Below are positions 35,971 to 46,165 of a stretch of 46,255 bases of DNA, in pieces. Position 1 is the first letter of the stretch. Each line of letters starts with the position of its first letter. The notes below the pieces were generated by a model. That model saw only the letters and a program-made list of their open reading frames with translations. It did not search any database and was not told the origin of the DNA. Origin of the DNA: Syntrophales bacterium. GTDB lineage: Bacteria > Desulfobacterota > Syntrophia > Syntrophales > UBA8958. The translations under genes were made by a program, and so were the position numbers. The DNA is taken from the NCBI GenBank assembly GCA_026417625.1, contig JAOACW010000012.1, positions 1-46,255 of the forward strand. Direction: 5' to 3'.

Positions 35971-36798
35971 TCATATGTTCTTTTTTGCGAGTACCGCGAA
36001 ACTGTGGCCTGAGAATAATCTTGCTATAGGTCTCGCATAGATGAAGCCCAGGGGCAAACGCATGAGTCTTTCTTTCCATTCTTCGGAAAGATAATTTTTT
36101 GTTTTTAAAGGCACGAATCCTTCCTGTCTGAGAAGCTCGAGAATAGAGCCGGGGGTGAAATGATACAGGTGGAAGGGAAGTTGCCAACCCTTCCATTTTT
36201 CTTTTGCGATTTTAGCATCCGTTCCCTCGTAGTTCGGTACATCTATTACAATAATCCCGTCATCTTTTAGCAATTTATGTGCTTTTTTTAAGTATCCTCT
36301 GGGGTCGTGGGTGTGTTCGAGGGTGTGCCACATTGTGATCACGTCAAACTGCTTATCTGGAAGGTCTATTTTTGTTATGTTGCCAACTAAAACGGTTATT
36401 TTTAACTTATTCTGACAGAATCTTGCCGCATCTTCAGAAACGTCCAAACCCGTTACCTCATATCCGGCATTGCGGCAAGCAAGAAGAAAATATCCCATGC
36501 CACATCCAATATCGAGGATATGGCCTCTCCTTTTGAAACTTCTGAAGAAACGTAAACGGTGCTGCTCTTGTCGGAGTCGTTTTTTCATTTCTTGCGAATC
36601 AGGCTCGATCTGTTTACCGTATTGTTCTTCGAAGTATTCCTCGGCGTATATTTTTTTTAGTTCGTCTTCTGTAGGTTGGGGATAAAGAATGCCGAGACCG
36701 CACTTTGTGCATGCGTAAACGGTCCAAGGTGGCTTTTCCACAAGTATCTTTCTCTCTTGTGAACTGCAAAGGGCACATTTTTCAGGGTTATGCCCCAC
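35971..36798 (-). CDS. Zinc-ribbon SAM-dependent methyltransferase
   Basis: The 275-residue product has an N-terminal zinc ribbon (Cys8/Cys11 and Cys30/Cys33, the latter in ACTKCGLGILYPQP) and a class I methyltransferase domain with ILDIGCGMGYFLLACRNAGYEVTG-type SAM motif I near 93-106, then VITMWHTLEHTHDP. This layout is common among sugar or small-molecule methyltransferases in surface-polysaccharide clusters. No such cluster is here and the substrate is unknown. Translation begins at a GTG behind AAGGAAAG. It converges on the cytochrome b gene across 91 bases that hold only a weak CTTAC/GTAAG hairpin. Confidence 0.82.
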   Translation of the reverse strand: MGHNPEKCALCSSQERKILVEKPPWTVYACTKCGLGILYPQPTEDELKKIYAEEYFEEQYGKQIEPDSQEMKKRLRQEQHRLRFFRSFKRRGHILDIGCGMGYFLLACRNAGYEVTGLDVSEDAARFCQNKLKITVLVGNITKIDLPDKQFDVITMWHTLEHTHDPRGYLKKAHKLLKDDGIIVIDVPNYEGTDAKIAKEKWKGWQLPFHLYHFTPGSILELLRQEGFVPLKTKNYLSEEWKERLMRLPLGFIYARPIARLFSGHSFAVLAKKNI

Positions 36799-36952
36799 TT
36801 GTTTTCCTTTCCTTTTGGATTATTTTTTTTACAAATAGCATTTAGTTTTGACATTTGCCAATGTTCTTTGAGTGATAAGGAAAGATAGGAACTCCCCTAA
36901 TGGGAGGGAATTAAAATATTGTAGTTGCGTTTATAAGTCACTGTGGTAACAA

Positions 36953-36978
36953 TCTAAAAGTAGGATCAGGCTTTTAGA
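36953..36978 (+). promoter_or_regulatory. Hairpin just before the PLAT protein gene
   Basis: TCTAAAAG (36953-36960) pairs perfectly with CTTTTAGA (36971-36978) around a 10-base loop, ending 7 bases before AAGGAGG. It could be an operator or a 5'-UTR hairpin affecting translation. A TTGACA at 36848-36853 lies further upstream, with no convincing -10 partner. Confidence 0.45.
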
Positions 36979-36997
36979 CTTATTCAAGGAGGTTTTT

Positions 36998-38233
36998 ATG
37001 AGAAGATTTGTGTGCTTTTTCATGATTATGCTGGTCGTTTTTATAACGATGACACCATCTTTTGCAACCGTTACGGACAAAAGGGAGAAAAAGAGGCCGT
37101 CAACTCCTGGTGACTCTGTGCAATCTGATCAGTCAAAAGGACAGGATAAAAGGGTGCCTTCTGTAACGACCCCGTCTGAATGGAGAAAAAAGGAAGGATC
37201 AGGATCTGCACCACCTCAGTCTATGCATGTGTATGAAATCACTTTTGTTACTGGAGATGTAGAGGGTGCGGGTACTGATGCGAACGTTTACATTACCCTT
37301 CATGGCGATTTGGGCATTTCGCCTGAAATAAAGGCACCATCGGGTAACATTGACTTATTTGAACGCAATTCATGGAATAAAATATATTTCAGTCTCGATA
37401 GGAACTACGGATCAATTCATACGATAAGGCTAAGGCATGATAACACCGGGAAAAAACCAGGATGGTACGTCACACTTATCAGGGTTAGGAATCTAGAACA
37501 GGGAGGGGAAGACGTCTTTTTGATTGACCGGTGGCTAGCGCGAGATGAAGGTGACGGAAAAATCGATATTACTGTCCAACGTTCAAATGCAAAAACTATG
37601 GTGATAACTCCTCCCTTCAGCAGGGAGTTCAAATGGACTAAGGAACCGGGTGTTGCGTATGCATGGGCTCGTGCTTACAGAACAAATGGATGGTTCAATT
37701 TCTATGCAGATGCATTTGTTGGAGGTTCTGCGGCAGAAGCCGGACAATGTGCTGATTTTTACACAAATACAAGCGTTCCAGTAGCCATAAGAACAGATCT
37801 CACCTATGTTGGAGGCCCAATTAATTTTGGTATTGCGAGTTTCTCAGAACTTCAGTCAAGGATCTATTTTAACGGATCTGTGAATAGCTCTGATATTAAA
37901 GCAGCTTTTTCAGGAAGCACTGTAAAGGACAAGATAAAGAAAGTTATCGCTCTTGTAAATGATTCCCCCGATTTCTCGCCTCCATTTGAAGAGTTCGTAA
38001 ATAGGATGAACGAGTCTAGATCTTATGCGAAACTAGCAAGTTCTTTCCAGCAACTTAGGAATTCCAAAGAGGCAATAGGACTCGTCCTTTACAAGACTGG
38101 AAAAACAAAGGTTGGGAATAACTCCGTGTGTGCCACGATGCGCTCGAATACGGGTGCTGTTCTAACAGGTTCAAGTGTAATAATTGCGGCCGGTATAGTG
38201 GAGAGCTTTGAAATCATCGGGGTACCAAAGTGA
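36998..38233 (+). CDS. Secreted PLAT/LH2-domain protein
   Basis: The 411-residue product has a signal peptide (about 1-23, ending PSFA), a charged Pro/Lys/Ser linker to about 76, then a PLAT/LH2 beta-sandwich at about 77-193. Diagnostic segments are YEITFVTGDVEGAGTDANVYITLHG, FERNSWNKIYFSL, IRLRHDNTGKKPGWYV and the closing DRWLA. PLAT domains bind lipids or partner proteins, often with calcium. The C-terminal 215 residues contain an Ala-rich, aromatic segment (AYAWARAYRTNGWFNFYADAF) and are not recognised. A strong AAGGAGG precedes the ATG. No lipase or lipoxygenase catalytic domain is visible. Confidence 0.8.
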   Translation: MRRFVCFFMIMLVVFITMTPSFATVTDKREKKRPSTPGDSVQSDQSKGQDKRVPSVTTPSEWRKKEGSGSAPPQSMHVYEITFVTGDVEGAGTDANVYITLHGDLGISPEIKAPSGNIDLFERNSWNKIYFSLDRNYGSIHTIRLRHDNTGKKPGWYVTLIRVRNLEQGGEDVFLIDRWLARDEGDGKIDITVQRSNAKTMVITPPFSREFKWTKEPGVAYAWARAYRTNGWFNFYADAFVGGSAAEAGQCADFYTNTSVPVAIRTDLTYVGGPINFGIASFSELQSRIYFNGSVNSSDIKAAFSGSTVKDKIKKVIALVNDSPDFSPPFEEFVNRMNESRSYAKLASSFQQLRNSKEAIGLVLYKTGKTKVGNNSVCATMRSNTGAVLTGSSVIIAAGIVESFEIIGVPK

Positions 38234-38251
38234 ATTTCCATAACCAACATT

Positions 38252-39574
38252 TCACGGTCTTATCTCGGTGAGCCACTCTTGCCAGTCTTTAAGGGCGCGG
38301 TCACTGTAAAATTTGCCCCTTGAATGGTGACTAATTTTCCTAGGTAAGGGGGGGAAGAGGCCGAAGTTGACATTCATGGGTTGAAAGTTCTTGGGATTTG
38401 CTGTGGTTAAGTAATGTATGAGTGCCCCGTGAGCTGTGGTTCTGGGTGGAGTAGGCAGTTCGAACCCTTCAATTTCAGCAGCTACAAAAATACCTGCCAG
38501 TCCACCCATTGCCGCTGATTCCACATAACCCTCAACGCCTGAAATCTGACCGGCAAAATAGATGCGTTTTTGTTTTTTCAGCTGTAGATGATCTGTAAGC
38601 AGGGCTGGCGAATTGATAAAAGTATTGCGGTGAATGCTACCTAACCTGGCAAATTCAGCATTTTCAAGTCCAGGAATCATTCGGAAAATTCTTTTTTGTT
38701 CTGGCCAGGTAAGTCGCGTCTGAAAACCAACCATGTTGTACATGGTGCCTTCCCTGTTTTCCTTTCTTAGCTGAACGACAGCAAAAGGTTGCTTTCCTGT
38801 TCTTGGATCAATAAGACCCACTGGTTTCATAGGACCGTGTGCCAGTGTAAGTACCCCCCTTTCGGCAAGTACTTCGATCGGCAGGCAGCTCTCAAGATAA
38901 ATGGGAAGCTCGAATTCACGAAGGGGCATCTTATCTGCTCTTAGCACCTCTTCGCGAAAGCGGAGGTACTCCTCCTCGCTGAGAGGGCAGTTAATATAGT
39001 CACCATCTTCTTCAGTCCCTTCACCGTATCGGGAGGCTTTGAATACTCTGCGCATATTAATTGAATGGGCTTCCACTATTGGCGATATCGCATCGTAGAA
39101 ATACAGGTAACTGCTTCCCGTGAGTTGTTCTATAGCTCTGGCAAGGGCATCCAATGGTAAGGGTCCAGGGGCAAGAATTACAATTCCCTCGGATGGGATT
39201 TCTGTCACTTCCTCTCTAATTATCGTTATTAGTGATAGTTCCATCAGGCGATTTTCGATGTATTTAGAGAAAGCATCTCTATCAACAGCAAGCGCCTTTC
39301 CGGCAGGAACAGCGGTAGCATCTGCGGCTTCCATAAAAAGAGAACCAAGTCTGCGCATCTCTTCTTTTAAAAGACCCACAGCGTTTTCTATCGAAGCCGC
39401 CCTTAGGGAGTTACTGCAGACCAGTTCTGCAAGGTGAGGAGATTTATGCGCAGGTGAATAACTCAGGGGCTTCCTTTCATAAAGTAGAACTTTATGTCCT
39501 CTTTTGGCAAGCTGCCATGCAGCTTCGCATCCAGCGAGACCACCACCAATGATGTGAACTTTCTGTGTGAACAT
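38252..39574 (-). CDS. trmFO: Folate-dependent tRNA m5U54 methyltransferase TrmFO
   Basis: This FAD enzyme methylates U54 in the tRNA T loop using methylenetetrahydrofolate. The product of about 440 residues begins with [21 protein letters not shown], the dinucleotide-binding loop, and has CSNSLRA and [21 protein letters not shown] typical of TrmFO rather than GidA. ATG 39574, 2 bases after the topA stop, gives the usual N-terminus; a GTG at 39604 inside topA is possible. No ribosome site is seen, so coupling with topA is likely. Confidence 0.94.
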   Translation of the reverse strand: MFTQKVHIIGGGLAGCEAAWQLAKRGHKVLLYERKPLSYSPAHKSPHLAELVCSNSLRAASIENAVGLLKEEMRRLGSLFMEAADATAVPAGKALAVDRDAFSKYIENRLMELSLITIIREEVTEIPSEGIVILAPGPLPLDALARAIEQLTGSSYLYFYDAISPIVEAHSINMRRVFKASRYGEGTEEDGDYINCPLSEEEYLRFREEVLRADKMPLREFELPIYLESCLPIEVLAERGVLTLAHGPMKPVGLIDPRTGKQPFAVVQLRKENREGTMYNMVGFQTRLTWPEQKRIFRMIPGLENAEFARLGSIHRNTFINSPALLTDHLQLKKQKRIYFAGQISGVEGYVESAAMGGLAGIFVAAEIEGFELPTPPRTTAHGALIHYLTTANPKNFQPMNVNFGLFPPLPRKISHHSRGKFYSDRALKDWQEWLTEIRP

Positions 39575-39576
39575 GG

Positions 39577-41730
39577 TTAGGTTATCTTTTTTATGTTCTT
39601 GCACTCAGGATAGCCGCTGCATCCAAGAAAAGTCCCGAAACGGCTTCTCCTCAATACAAAGGGACGGCCACACAGCTCACACGTTTCGCTTTGCTCAGCT
39701 TGGACATTTTGCTTCTGTTTTAGGCTGACCACGTTTTTGCAATCTGGATAACCACTGCATCCCAGAAAGGTTCCAAAGCGACTTTTCTTTAGTATAATCG
39801 GTTTTCCACATTTATCGCATTTGTGTTCCGTTTCTATGTTCTCCGTTTTTTCCGGCACAATATTTCCCTGACTGTCACGTGTGAAATTCATAGTGTTACG
39901 ACACTTTGGGAAATTAGAACACGCAAGAAATTCCCCGTTTTTACCCCATTTTATTGTCATTTTGTGAGCACATTTGTCGCACGTTATTTCAACCGGTGTT
40001 CCTTTAAGCTTTATCTTTTGGATTGTTTCCTCAGCTTTTTTCAGTTCTTGTTCAAAGGTGTTGTAGAAACGTGTGAGTGTTTCGATACGCGAAAGTTTTC
40101 CTTCCTCTATCTGGTCAAGTTCGTTTTCCATCTGGGCTGTGAAAGATACATCTATAATACGGGGAAAGTGTTCCACTAAAATCTTAGTCACGAGCATCCC
40201 TAGCTCTGTTGGTACAAACCTGCCATTTTCCAGACGCACATAATGGCGCTCTTGGATTGTACTTAAAATGGTAGCATAAGTGCTTGGCCGACCTATGCCC
40301 TTTTCTTCAAGCTCCTTAACAAGAGTAGCTTCTGAGTAGCGTGGAGGCGGCTGGGTGAATTTCTGTTCCGTTCTGATTTGAAGAAGCTTCAGTGTTTCAC
40401 CAGGGCTGCACTCGGGAAGGAGATCCTCGTATTCTTCTTTTTCATCTTTCTCATTTTCATCCTTGCTTTCCCGATAAATGACTGTGTATCCCGGAAACTT
40501 CATGATGGATCCCTGAGCTCTGAAAATGTAAGGTCCACCTATACAATCGATCGTTGTCTGGTCAAACAGAGCCGGGGTCATCTGGCTGGCGATGAATCTG
40601 TTCCATATGAGGAGGTAGAGGCGGTAGAGATCCGTGGAGAGGTACTTTTTTATGTCCTGGGGTTTATATTTCAAAGACGCTGGTCTTATCGCCTCATGTG
40701 CATCCTGTGCTGTTGATGGGTTCTTGTAAATGACGGGTTTTGGCGGTAAGAACTCTGAGTTGTAGTTTGCCTTTATGTATTCTCGAACCTCTTCCAACGC
40801 TTCATCGGCAGTTCGCACCGAATCCGTTCTCATGTAAGTTATGAGCCCCACTGAACCTTCCGGTCCCAATTCCACACCTTCATATAAACGTTGTGCGAGG
40901 TTCATGGTTTTTTTTGCCGAAAATCCAAGAGCTCTTGCCGCTTCCTGCTGCAGTTTGCTTGTTGTGAATGGCGGTTGCGGAGAGCGTTTTGTTTCTCTGC
41001 GGTCAACTTTAAGAACTGTAAATGTGAGGTTTTTTACCTCTTCTGTGATGCGTTGTGCTTCTTCGGCGTTTTGAACTCTGGCTTTCTTTCTGTCTATTCT
41101 GATGAGTTTTGCTTCGAGGGGTGGTGGGTTTTGAGCTTCCAGCTTGGCAAATATATTCCAGTACTCCTCAGGTTTGAAAGCACGTATCTCTTCCTCTCGT
41201 TCGCAGATCAAGCGAACCGCTACAGATTGGACTCTGCCTGCAGAGAGACCCATCTTTATTTTTTCCCACAGAAGAGGGCTTATCTTGTAACCCACCAACC
41301 GGTCGAGTATCCTTCTTGTCTGTTGCGCTTCATATTTATTCACATCTAGGGAACGGGGGTTTTTAAGTGCTTCTAGTACTGTTTTCTTTGTTAGATCGTT
41401 GAACAGCACACGATGGATGACTTTGCCATTGCCGCCCACTTCATGAGCTACGTGCCAGGCTATGGCTTCCCCCTCCCTGTCGGGATCCGGTGCCAGGTAA
41501 ATGTGATCCACACCGCGTGCTGCCTTTCTTAGTTCTTCTACAACTTTTCTTCTACCCTCGATGGTTGTGTATTTTGGTTCAAATCCGTTGTTGATATCTA
41601 TGCCCAAGCTTTTCTTTGGCAGATCCTTTATGTGCCCCATCGTTGCCCGGACATCGAAATCATTTCCGACAATTTTTCTTATAGTTTTAACTTTTGTTGG
41701 GGATTCAACAATAATAAGAGAGTTGGGCAT
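39577..41730 (-). CDS. topA: DNA topoisomerase I
   Basis: This type IA topoisomerase relaxes negative supercoils. The 717-residue product has the TOPRIM domain ([13 protein letters not shown], then [14 protein letters not shown]), [10 protein letters not shown], the active-site tyrosine in [10 protein letters not shown], and three C-terminal four-cysteine zinc ribbons at about 585-717; the last two are near-duplicates with [13 protein letters not shown]. It sits in a dprA-topA-trmFO operon, a common order. Confidence 0.97.
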   Translation of the reverse strand: MPNSLIIVESPTKVKTIRKIVGNDFDVRATMGHIKDLPKKSLGIDINNGFEPKYTTIEGRRKVVEELRKAARGVDHIYLAPDPDREGEAIAWHVAHEVGGNGKVIHRVLFNDLTKKTVLEALKNPRSLDVNKYEAQQTRRILDRLVGYKISPLLWEKIKMGLSAGRVQSVAVRLICEREEEIRAFKPEEYWNIFAKLEAQNPPPLEAKLIRIDRKKARVQNAEEAQRITEEVKNLTFTVLKVDRRETKRSPQPPFTTSKLQQEAARALGFSAKKTMNLAQRLYEGVELGPEGSVGLITYMRTDSVRTADEALEEVREYIKANYNSEFLPPKPVIYKNPSTAQDAHEAIRPASLKYKPQDIKKYLSTDLYRLYLLIWNRFIASQMTPALFDQTTIDCIGGPYIFRAQGSIMKFPGYTVIYRESKDENEKDEKEEYEDLLPECSPGETLKLLQIRTEQKFTQPPPRYSEATLVKELEEKGIGRPSTYATILSTIQERHYVRLENGRFVPTELGMLVTKILVEHFPRIIDVSFTAQMENELDQIEEGKLSRIETLTRFYNTFEQELKKAEETIQKIKLKGTPVEITCDKCAHKMTIKWGKNGEFLACSNFPKCRNTMNFTRDSQGNIVPEKTENIETEHKCDKCGKPIILKKSRFGTFLGCSGYPDCKNVVSLKQKQNVQAEQSETCELCGRPFVLRRSRFGTFLGCSGYPECKNIKKIT

Positions 41731-41732
41731 AA

Positions 41733-42848
41733 TTAATGATCTCTCACGTAGCGTTTTCCTGGCAGTTGTTTTACTAGTCCTTTGAGTTCAAGTATAAGTA
41801 GGGCATTTAATATTTCATTAGCCCTGAATCCACTTTTCTGAATGACTGTATCCACTGGAAGTGGGTGTTCATTACTGAGTAGTAACATAACCATCTTTTC
41901 CACTTCACTGAGATCGGCAGGTAACTCTTTTAGCTCTCCTTTTTGATCAACATCCGTTTTCTTTCTGAGTGCAGGGTGTTCTTTTATCATAGGTGATATC
42001 TCATCGATAATATCATCGATATTTTGCACCAGTTTGGCTCCCTGCTTGATGAGTTTGTTTGTTCCTCGGGATCCCGGATGATCTATGGCTCCGGGTACGG
42101 CGAAAACCTCGCGTCCCTGTTCAAGTGCAAAACGGGCTGTTATAAGTGAGCCACTTTTGTCTGAAGCCTCAACCACAACCACCCCATATGAGAGGCCACT
42201 TATAATTCTATTTCTCGCTGGAAAATGAGCAGCAATCGGAGGTGTGCCAGGAGGATATTCGGAGATCACTGCGCCAAATTCTGTAATTTTGTTGTAGAGG
42301 TCTTTGTTTTCGGGTGGGTATATGACATCAATACCCGAACCAAGAACAGCAATTGTTCTGCAATTAACAGATAGTGCACCGTAATGCGCGGCGGAGTCAA
42401 TCCCTCGGGCCATGCCGCTGACGATAGTTATACCCTGGAGTGCAAGCTCTCTGGCAATTTTTTCAGTGGTAAATTTTCCGTAGGCAGATGCCTGTCGTGA
42501 ACCAACTATAGCAATGCATATGTCTTCTTTCATAAGTTGACCCTTCACGTAAAGGAAGGCAGGATAGTCGTATATATTTTTAAGGAGCTCCGGATAGTTC
42601 TCGTCCCAGTAAGGGATTACATTCACACCGAGTTTTTCTAATAAACTCAACTCTTTATCAATTGAATTCCATCCCTGGAAAGACAAGATTTTGGAAGCGA
42701 TTTTTTCACCTATGTCAGGCACCTGAATGAGCTCCTCAAAATGGGCATTAAATATTCGTTCGGGATCATGGAAATTATCTATAAGGGTCCTTATGCTTAG
42801 GTTCCCAAGACCTTCTATTTTCTTTAAGGCCAAGAGGTATTTTAACAT
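41733..42848 (-). CDS. dprA: DNA-processing protein DprA
   Basis: This 371-residue protein loads RecA onto incoming single-stranded DNA. It has an N-terminal helix-hairpin-helix-like segment, the Rossmann-fold core (IAIVGSRQASAYG, VSGMARGIDSAAHYGAL, FPARNRIISGLSYGVVVVEA, GREVFAVPG) and a C-terminal winged-helix domain (about 305-371). It starts the minus-strand dprA-topA-trmFO operon; topA begins 2 bases after its stop. No other competence genes are in the window. Confidence 0.95.
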   Translation of the reverse strand: MLKYLLALKKIEGLGNLSIRTLIDNFHDPERIFNAHFEELIQVPDIGEKIASKILSFQGWNSIDKELSLLEKLGVNVIPYWDENYPELLKNIYDYPAFLYVKGQLMKEDICIAIVGSRQASAYGKFTTEKIARELALQGITIVSGMARGIDSAAHYGALSVNCRTIAVLGSGIDVIYPPENKDLYNKITEFGAVISEYPPGTPPIAAHFPARNRIISGLSYGVVVVEASDKSGSLITARFALEQGREVFAVPGAIDHPGSRGTNKLIKQGAKLVQNIDDIIDEISPMIKEHPALRKKTDVDQKGELKELPADLSEVEKMVMLLLSNEHPLPVDTVIQKSGFRANEILNALLILELKGLVKQLPGKRYVRDH

Positions 42849-42953
42849 TCCTTTTTTCTCTGTCTTATTGTAACATTCGTTATGCGTTTAATTAAGGTGA
42901 GCTTTGTTATAGTGGGAGTTTATTGACTGTCAAGTATATATTTTTAAATCTGG

Positions 42954-44240
42954 ATGATGATCAGATTGTTTCTTTATAAGAGCCAGAAGGTTATTCTTTG
43001 TGTTTTTTTGCTGATTTTCATCGCCCTTTTTCCCAGGGACGGGCGATGTGGAGAAGCACCTTCGGTTACTTTACCAAAAGTAAATTCCATGTCAGAAGCA
43101 GAGCCAGAGATAGGGGTTGAGCCTCGTGTCCTTGACTTCGGATTGATTCCTAACGATGCCCAAGTCTCAAGAAGGTTTGAGATTACCAATAGGGGCGGAG
43201 GAATACTTAAATGGCATGGGAGAGTGCTGAAGGACAAATCTGTTGCCATGCCCGATTCGAGGATTATCAGTCTGTACAACAGTGAAGTTAAGGGTAGTGG
43301 AAGTTATAGAGTTTCGTCGAGTTTGGCGGATCATATCACGTTGTTGGGTGGTTGGGGTGAGGTTGGAGGTTATCCAGTAGGTGTTAAGGGATGTGTTATG
43401 AAACTCAACATTTCAGGGAATGGGGCAAAACTGTTGTTTTGGAAAGACAGTGAAGGCGGTAAGTTTGCAGTTTCTCTAAATGGTCATTTTGTGGGGGAGA
43501 TAAATACAATCTCGGAGGTTAAGGAAAGAGGTGAAGTGGTAATATGTGATAACGTCCAATATGGTCCTCTGATTATCGAAATTATTCCAAAAGAGGGCAA
43601 GAACATTCTGGAGGGAGTGGTTGTTAAGGGTGTTCATGTTCAATCTGTTCATTCTGGTTCGATGTTTATCTTACCTGATGAGGGAGTTACTACCAGAGAA
43701 GTTGATTTTGTGACAGTTACTTTGGACGCAAGAAAGATGAAGCCGGGTATTTTCAGGGGAGAAATTCTTTTTGAGTCGAATGGTGGAGATTTTTTAATGG
43801 AAGTCTACGGTGAGGTTGTTGATAAAAGAGCGCAGCTCGTTGCAGTTTACCGATACTTCAACGGCAGTGATTATCTGTATACCATCGGAACTCATGAGGA
43901 GGAGAAATTGATTCGAGCGGGGAACTTTGCCAAAGAGGGAGTGGCATTTTTCCTTTTCCCAGCAGAGATTCCCGGAACAAAAACTTTGTACCGTTTTGCG
44001 ACCGAATGGGGGGGGTACTGTTATTCAGCGGATTTAACAGGAAGTGAACGTATCAGAGTTAATCTTCGTTCAGCCTATCCTATGGGGAACATTGGGGTTA
44101 CAAAATTGCCACATACGAAGCCTCTTTACAGATGGTTGCACGCAAAAACGGGAAGTTGTTTTTTGACCACAGCACCGCACGGTGAGAATATTCAGAAAAA
44201 AGGCTACCGTTTTGACAGAATTGTGGGCTATGTTCGTTGA
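42954..44240 (+). CDS. Secreted protein with ASH-like domain and three C-terminal YR repeats
   Basis: This 428-residue protein has a signal peptide (about 1-33). An immunoglobulin-like start follows, VEPRVLDFGLIPNDAQ then ITNRGGGILKW (about 56-88), as in ASH/HYDIN or BACON-type domains. The middle part (100-290) is beta-rich and unrecognised. The C-terminal part contains three repeats beginning at about residues 298, 345 and 391 (VYRYFNGSDYLYT, LYRFATEWGGYCYS, LYRWLHAKTGSCFLT), similar to DUF5648-type repeats. A surface or periplasmic binding role is likely; the ligand is unknown. It is divergent from dprA and has no clear ribosome site. Confidence 0.7.
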   Translation: MMIRLFLYKSQKVILCVFLLIFIALFPRDGRCGEAPSVTLPKVNSMSEAEPEIGVEPRVLDFGLIPNDAQVSRRFEITNRGGGILKWHGRVLKDKSVAMPDSRIISLYNSEVKGSGSYRVSSSLADHITLLGGWGEVGGYPVGVKGCVMKLNISGNGAKLLFWKDSEGGKFAVSLNGHFVGEINTISEVKERGEVVICDNVQYGPLIIEIIPKEGKNILEGVVVKGVHVQSVHSGSMFILPDEGVTTREVDFVTVTLDARKMKPGIFRGEILFESNGGDFLMEVYGEVVDKRAQLVAVYRYFNGSDYLYTIGTHEEEKLIRAGNFAKEGVAFFLFPAEIPGTKTLYRFATEWGGYCYSADLTGSERIRVNLRSAYPMGNIGVTKLPHTKPLYRWLHAKTGSCFLTTAPHGENIQKKGYRFDRIVGYVR

Positions 44241-44250
44241 TAATTTAAAC

Positions 44251-44280
44251 TTGACAAACAGTACAATATCAAGTTATTAG
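44251..44280 (+). promoter_or_regulatory. Promoter of the tRNA cluster
   Basis: TTGACA (44251-44256) lies 18 bases before TATTAG (44275-44280), predicting a start near 44287, about 16 bases before the first tRNA. Confidence 0.6.
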
Positions 44281-44302
44281 CTGCGTTTCTAGAATAGTGA
44301 GT

Positions 44303-44379
<77 letters not shown>

Positions 44380-44393
44380 GAAAAAGATAATAC

Positions 44394-44468
44394 GGTGGGT
44401 GTAGCTCAAATGGTCAGAGTGCCGGGTTGTGGCCCCGGAGGTTGAGGGTTCGAGTCCCTTCACTCACC
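44394..44468 (+). tRNA. tRNA-His (GTG)
   Basis: Acceptor GTGGGTG/CACTCAC with the extra 5' G (44394) facing C73 (44468), the histidine identity pair. The anticodon loop is TTGTGGC (anticodon GTG). CCA is not encoded. Confidence 0.96.
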
Positions 44469-44488
44469 TTCTATGTATAGAATATTGG

Positions 44489-44565
44489 GCGCCCGTAGCT
44501 CAGTTGGATAGAGTCACAGACTTCGAATCTGTTGGTCGTACGTTCGAGTCGTACCGGGCGCGCCA
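44489..44565 (+). tRNA. tRNA-Arg (TCG)
   Basis: Acceptor GCGCCCG/CGGGCGC, anticodon stem ACAGA/TCTGT with loop CTTCGAA (anticodon TCG), and encoded CCA (44563-44565). One D-stem pair is G-T. Confidence 0.95.
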
Positions 44566-44582
44566 AAAAAAGGATAATATGT

Positions 44583-44658
<76 letters not shown>

Positions 44659-44661
44659 CGG

Positions 44662-44702
44662 AAAAAAAGGCGTTTCTGAAACATGAAACGCCTTTTTTTT
44701 GT
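44662..44702 (+). terminator. Strong bidirectional terminator
   Basis: AAAAAAAGGCGTTTC (44662-44676) pairs with GAAACGCCTTTTTTTT (44685-44700) across an 8-base loop. The A run before and T run after let it stop both the tRNA transcript and the opposing phage-like gene. Confidence 0.93.
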
Positions 44703-44722
44703 CTACTTTTTGAAAAATGATC

Positions 44723-46099
44723 TCAGAGGGGATAAAGGTCATTGTGGGCGAGGAATTTATCTATATACGCATAGCCGGCCTGTACCCACTCACCTATGGA
44801 ACGGCCGGCATTTTCAATATCAGAGATGATCTTCCCCAACTGCCAGCCTGCAAATGCGGCGCCTATTAAACCGGCTGCTGCGCCTAATACCGTTAATGTG
44901 CCAGATAGCGTTGTAAAAGCTCCGGATGCGATACCTGCCTCAATGGTGATGGATTTTAGCGTCGCAATGAGACCACCGAAGAGTGACACAATGAATGCGA
45001 GATTCGCTAACGCTGTTGCTTTGAGCCAGATGAAAAGTCCAGCAAAGCTGCGCAACACAACCGTTGCGCCACCGATAATCGCGATGAGGGCTGCGAATTT
45101 GAGAGCAATTTCTGTGATTATGGGATGCTCCTGCGTGAACTCCCATATGGTCTTAGACAAGGCCTTGATACTGTCGATCACCAAAAAAATCACTTCATCA
45201 AGTTTTTTAATTGCCGACACAATATTTTCATTCCATTTGATTTCCCCGGTCTCTTTATTGAATTTGACGAGCCAATTCGTTGCTTCCTGGATGAGCGATT
45301 TCGTTTTTTCAAAACCGGTATTGAGCGCCCTGCCCAATATCTGGCTCATCGCATCCCTCAGGTTGGAAAGACGAACACTGAAGTTATTCGCCGCGACAGA
45401 AGCACCTAAAGATGCACCTTTCAGAGCATCCATGACCGCTATGTACAGTTTCCCGGAAGCGGCAAGTGCCTGAATCTTTTCATTCGTAAGACCAGCAGCA
45501 TCCATGAGCGGCTTGAGTAAAGTCGTGCGCGCCTGCATGGTACCGGTCAAAATTGAGCGCACCTCTTCGCCGAGCATATCGAGAGGGATGCGCATGGCCG
45601 TCGCGGCCTGCACAACAGCCACGGTGAAATCGACGATCTGTTTTTCGTCAAATCCGGCCTGGATTGCGGGAACGTACGCCTGACTGAATGCCTTTGTTAA
45701 CTGCTCATATGTAGCGGCCGTCTCGAGGCCGGCAAGACGCAGTCGAATCTGCACTTCTTCGCTTGCTTTTAAGGCGGCATTAAATGCCTCGTGTCCTGTA
45801 ACGATTCGTCCTTGCGCATCGCGAAATTCATTCATGGCGTAGATGAGAGATGCAAGTCCCACACGAGTATCTTCAATCGTTGCGTTGAATTGATAGCCCG
45901 ACCGGATCGCCGCGGCGAAGATGCCACCTCCAACTACGCTTGCGATCAAATTGCGGAGAGTATTGGCTGTCTGCGCCGCTGTACCGTTGATCTCTGCCAG
46001 CGTCTGCCTATATTGATTCAATGCGGCGCGGGCGGATTCGATCGCCGCATTCGCCATATTCACCGCACTTATTATAATTTGTACCTTGTTTTCCGCCAT
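44723..46099 (-). CDS. Phage tail tape-measure-like protein
   Basis: The 458-residue product begins with a helical segment (MANAAIESARAALNQYRQTL), then a tape-measure N-terminal-type region (ATYEQLTKAFSQAY, RIPLDMLGEEVRSILTGTMQA, FSVRLSNLRDAMSQILGRAL). Two hydrophobic stretches follow at about 333-390 and 405-430. These are typical of proteins that set tail length and enter the host membrane. It is short for the family, which often exceeds 600 residues, and ends 20 bases from the tRNA terminator, so it may be truncated. Its base composition looks richer in GC than the host genes. The ATG has GGAAGG 12 bases upstream. Confidence 0.75.
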   Translation of the reverse strand: MAENKVQIIISAVNMANAAIESARAALNQYRQTLAEINGTAAQTANTLRNLIASVVGGGIFAAAIRSGYQFNATIEDTRVGLASLIYAMNEFRDAQGRIVTGHEAFNAALKASEEVQIRLRLAGLETAATYEQLTKAFSQAYVPAIQAGFDEKQIVDFTVAVVQAATAMRIPLDMLGEEVRSILTGTMQARTTLLKPLMDAAGLTNEKIQALAASGKLYIAVMDALKGASLGASVAANNFSVRLSNLRDAMSQILGRALNTGFEKTKSLIQEATNWLVKFNKETGEIKWNENIVSAIKKLDEVIFLVIDSIKALSKTIWEFTQEHPIITEIALKFAALIAIIGGATVVLRSFAGLFIWLKATALANLAFIVSLFGGLIATLKSITIEAGIASGAFTTLSGTLTVLGAAAGLIGAAFAGWQLGKIISDIENAGRSIGEWVQAGYAYIDKFLAHNDLYPL

Positions 46100-46165
46100 T
46101 GCCTGTGTTAACCTTCCGTAGGAGCAAATGCGATGATGTATCTATTGACCTTTCCCCTATATGTC

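Noticed and set aside
39580-39720. Near-identical segments in the topA 3' end as a DNA repeat
   Set aside because: They encode duplicated zinc ribbons of topoisomerase I, a normal feature of the protein.
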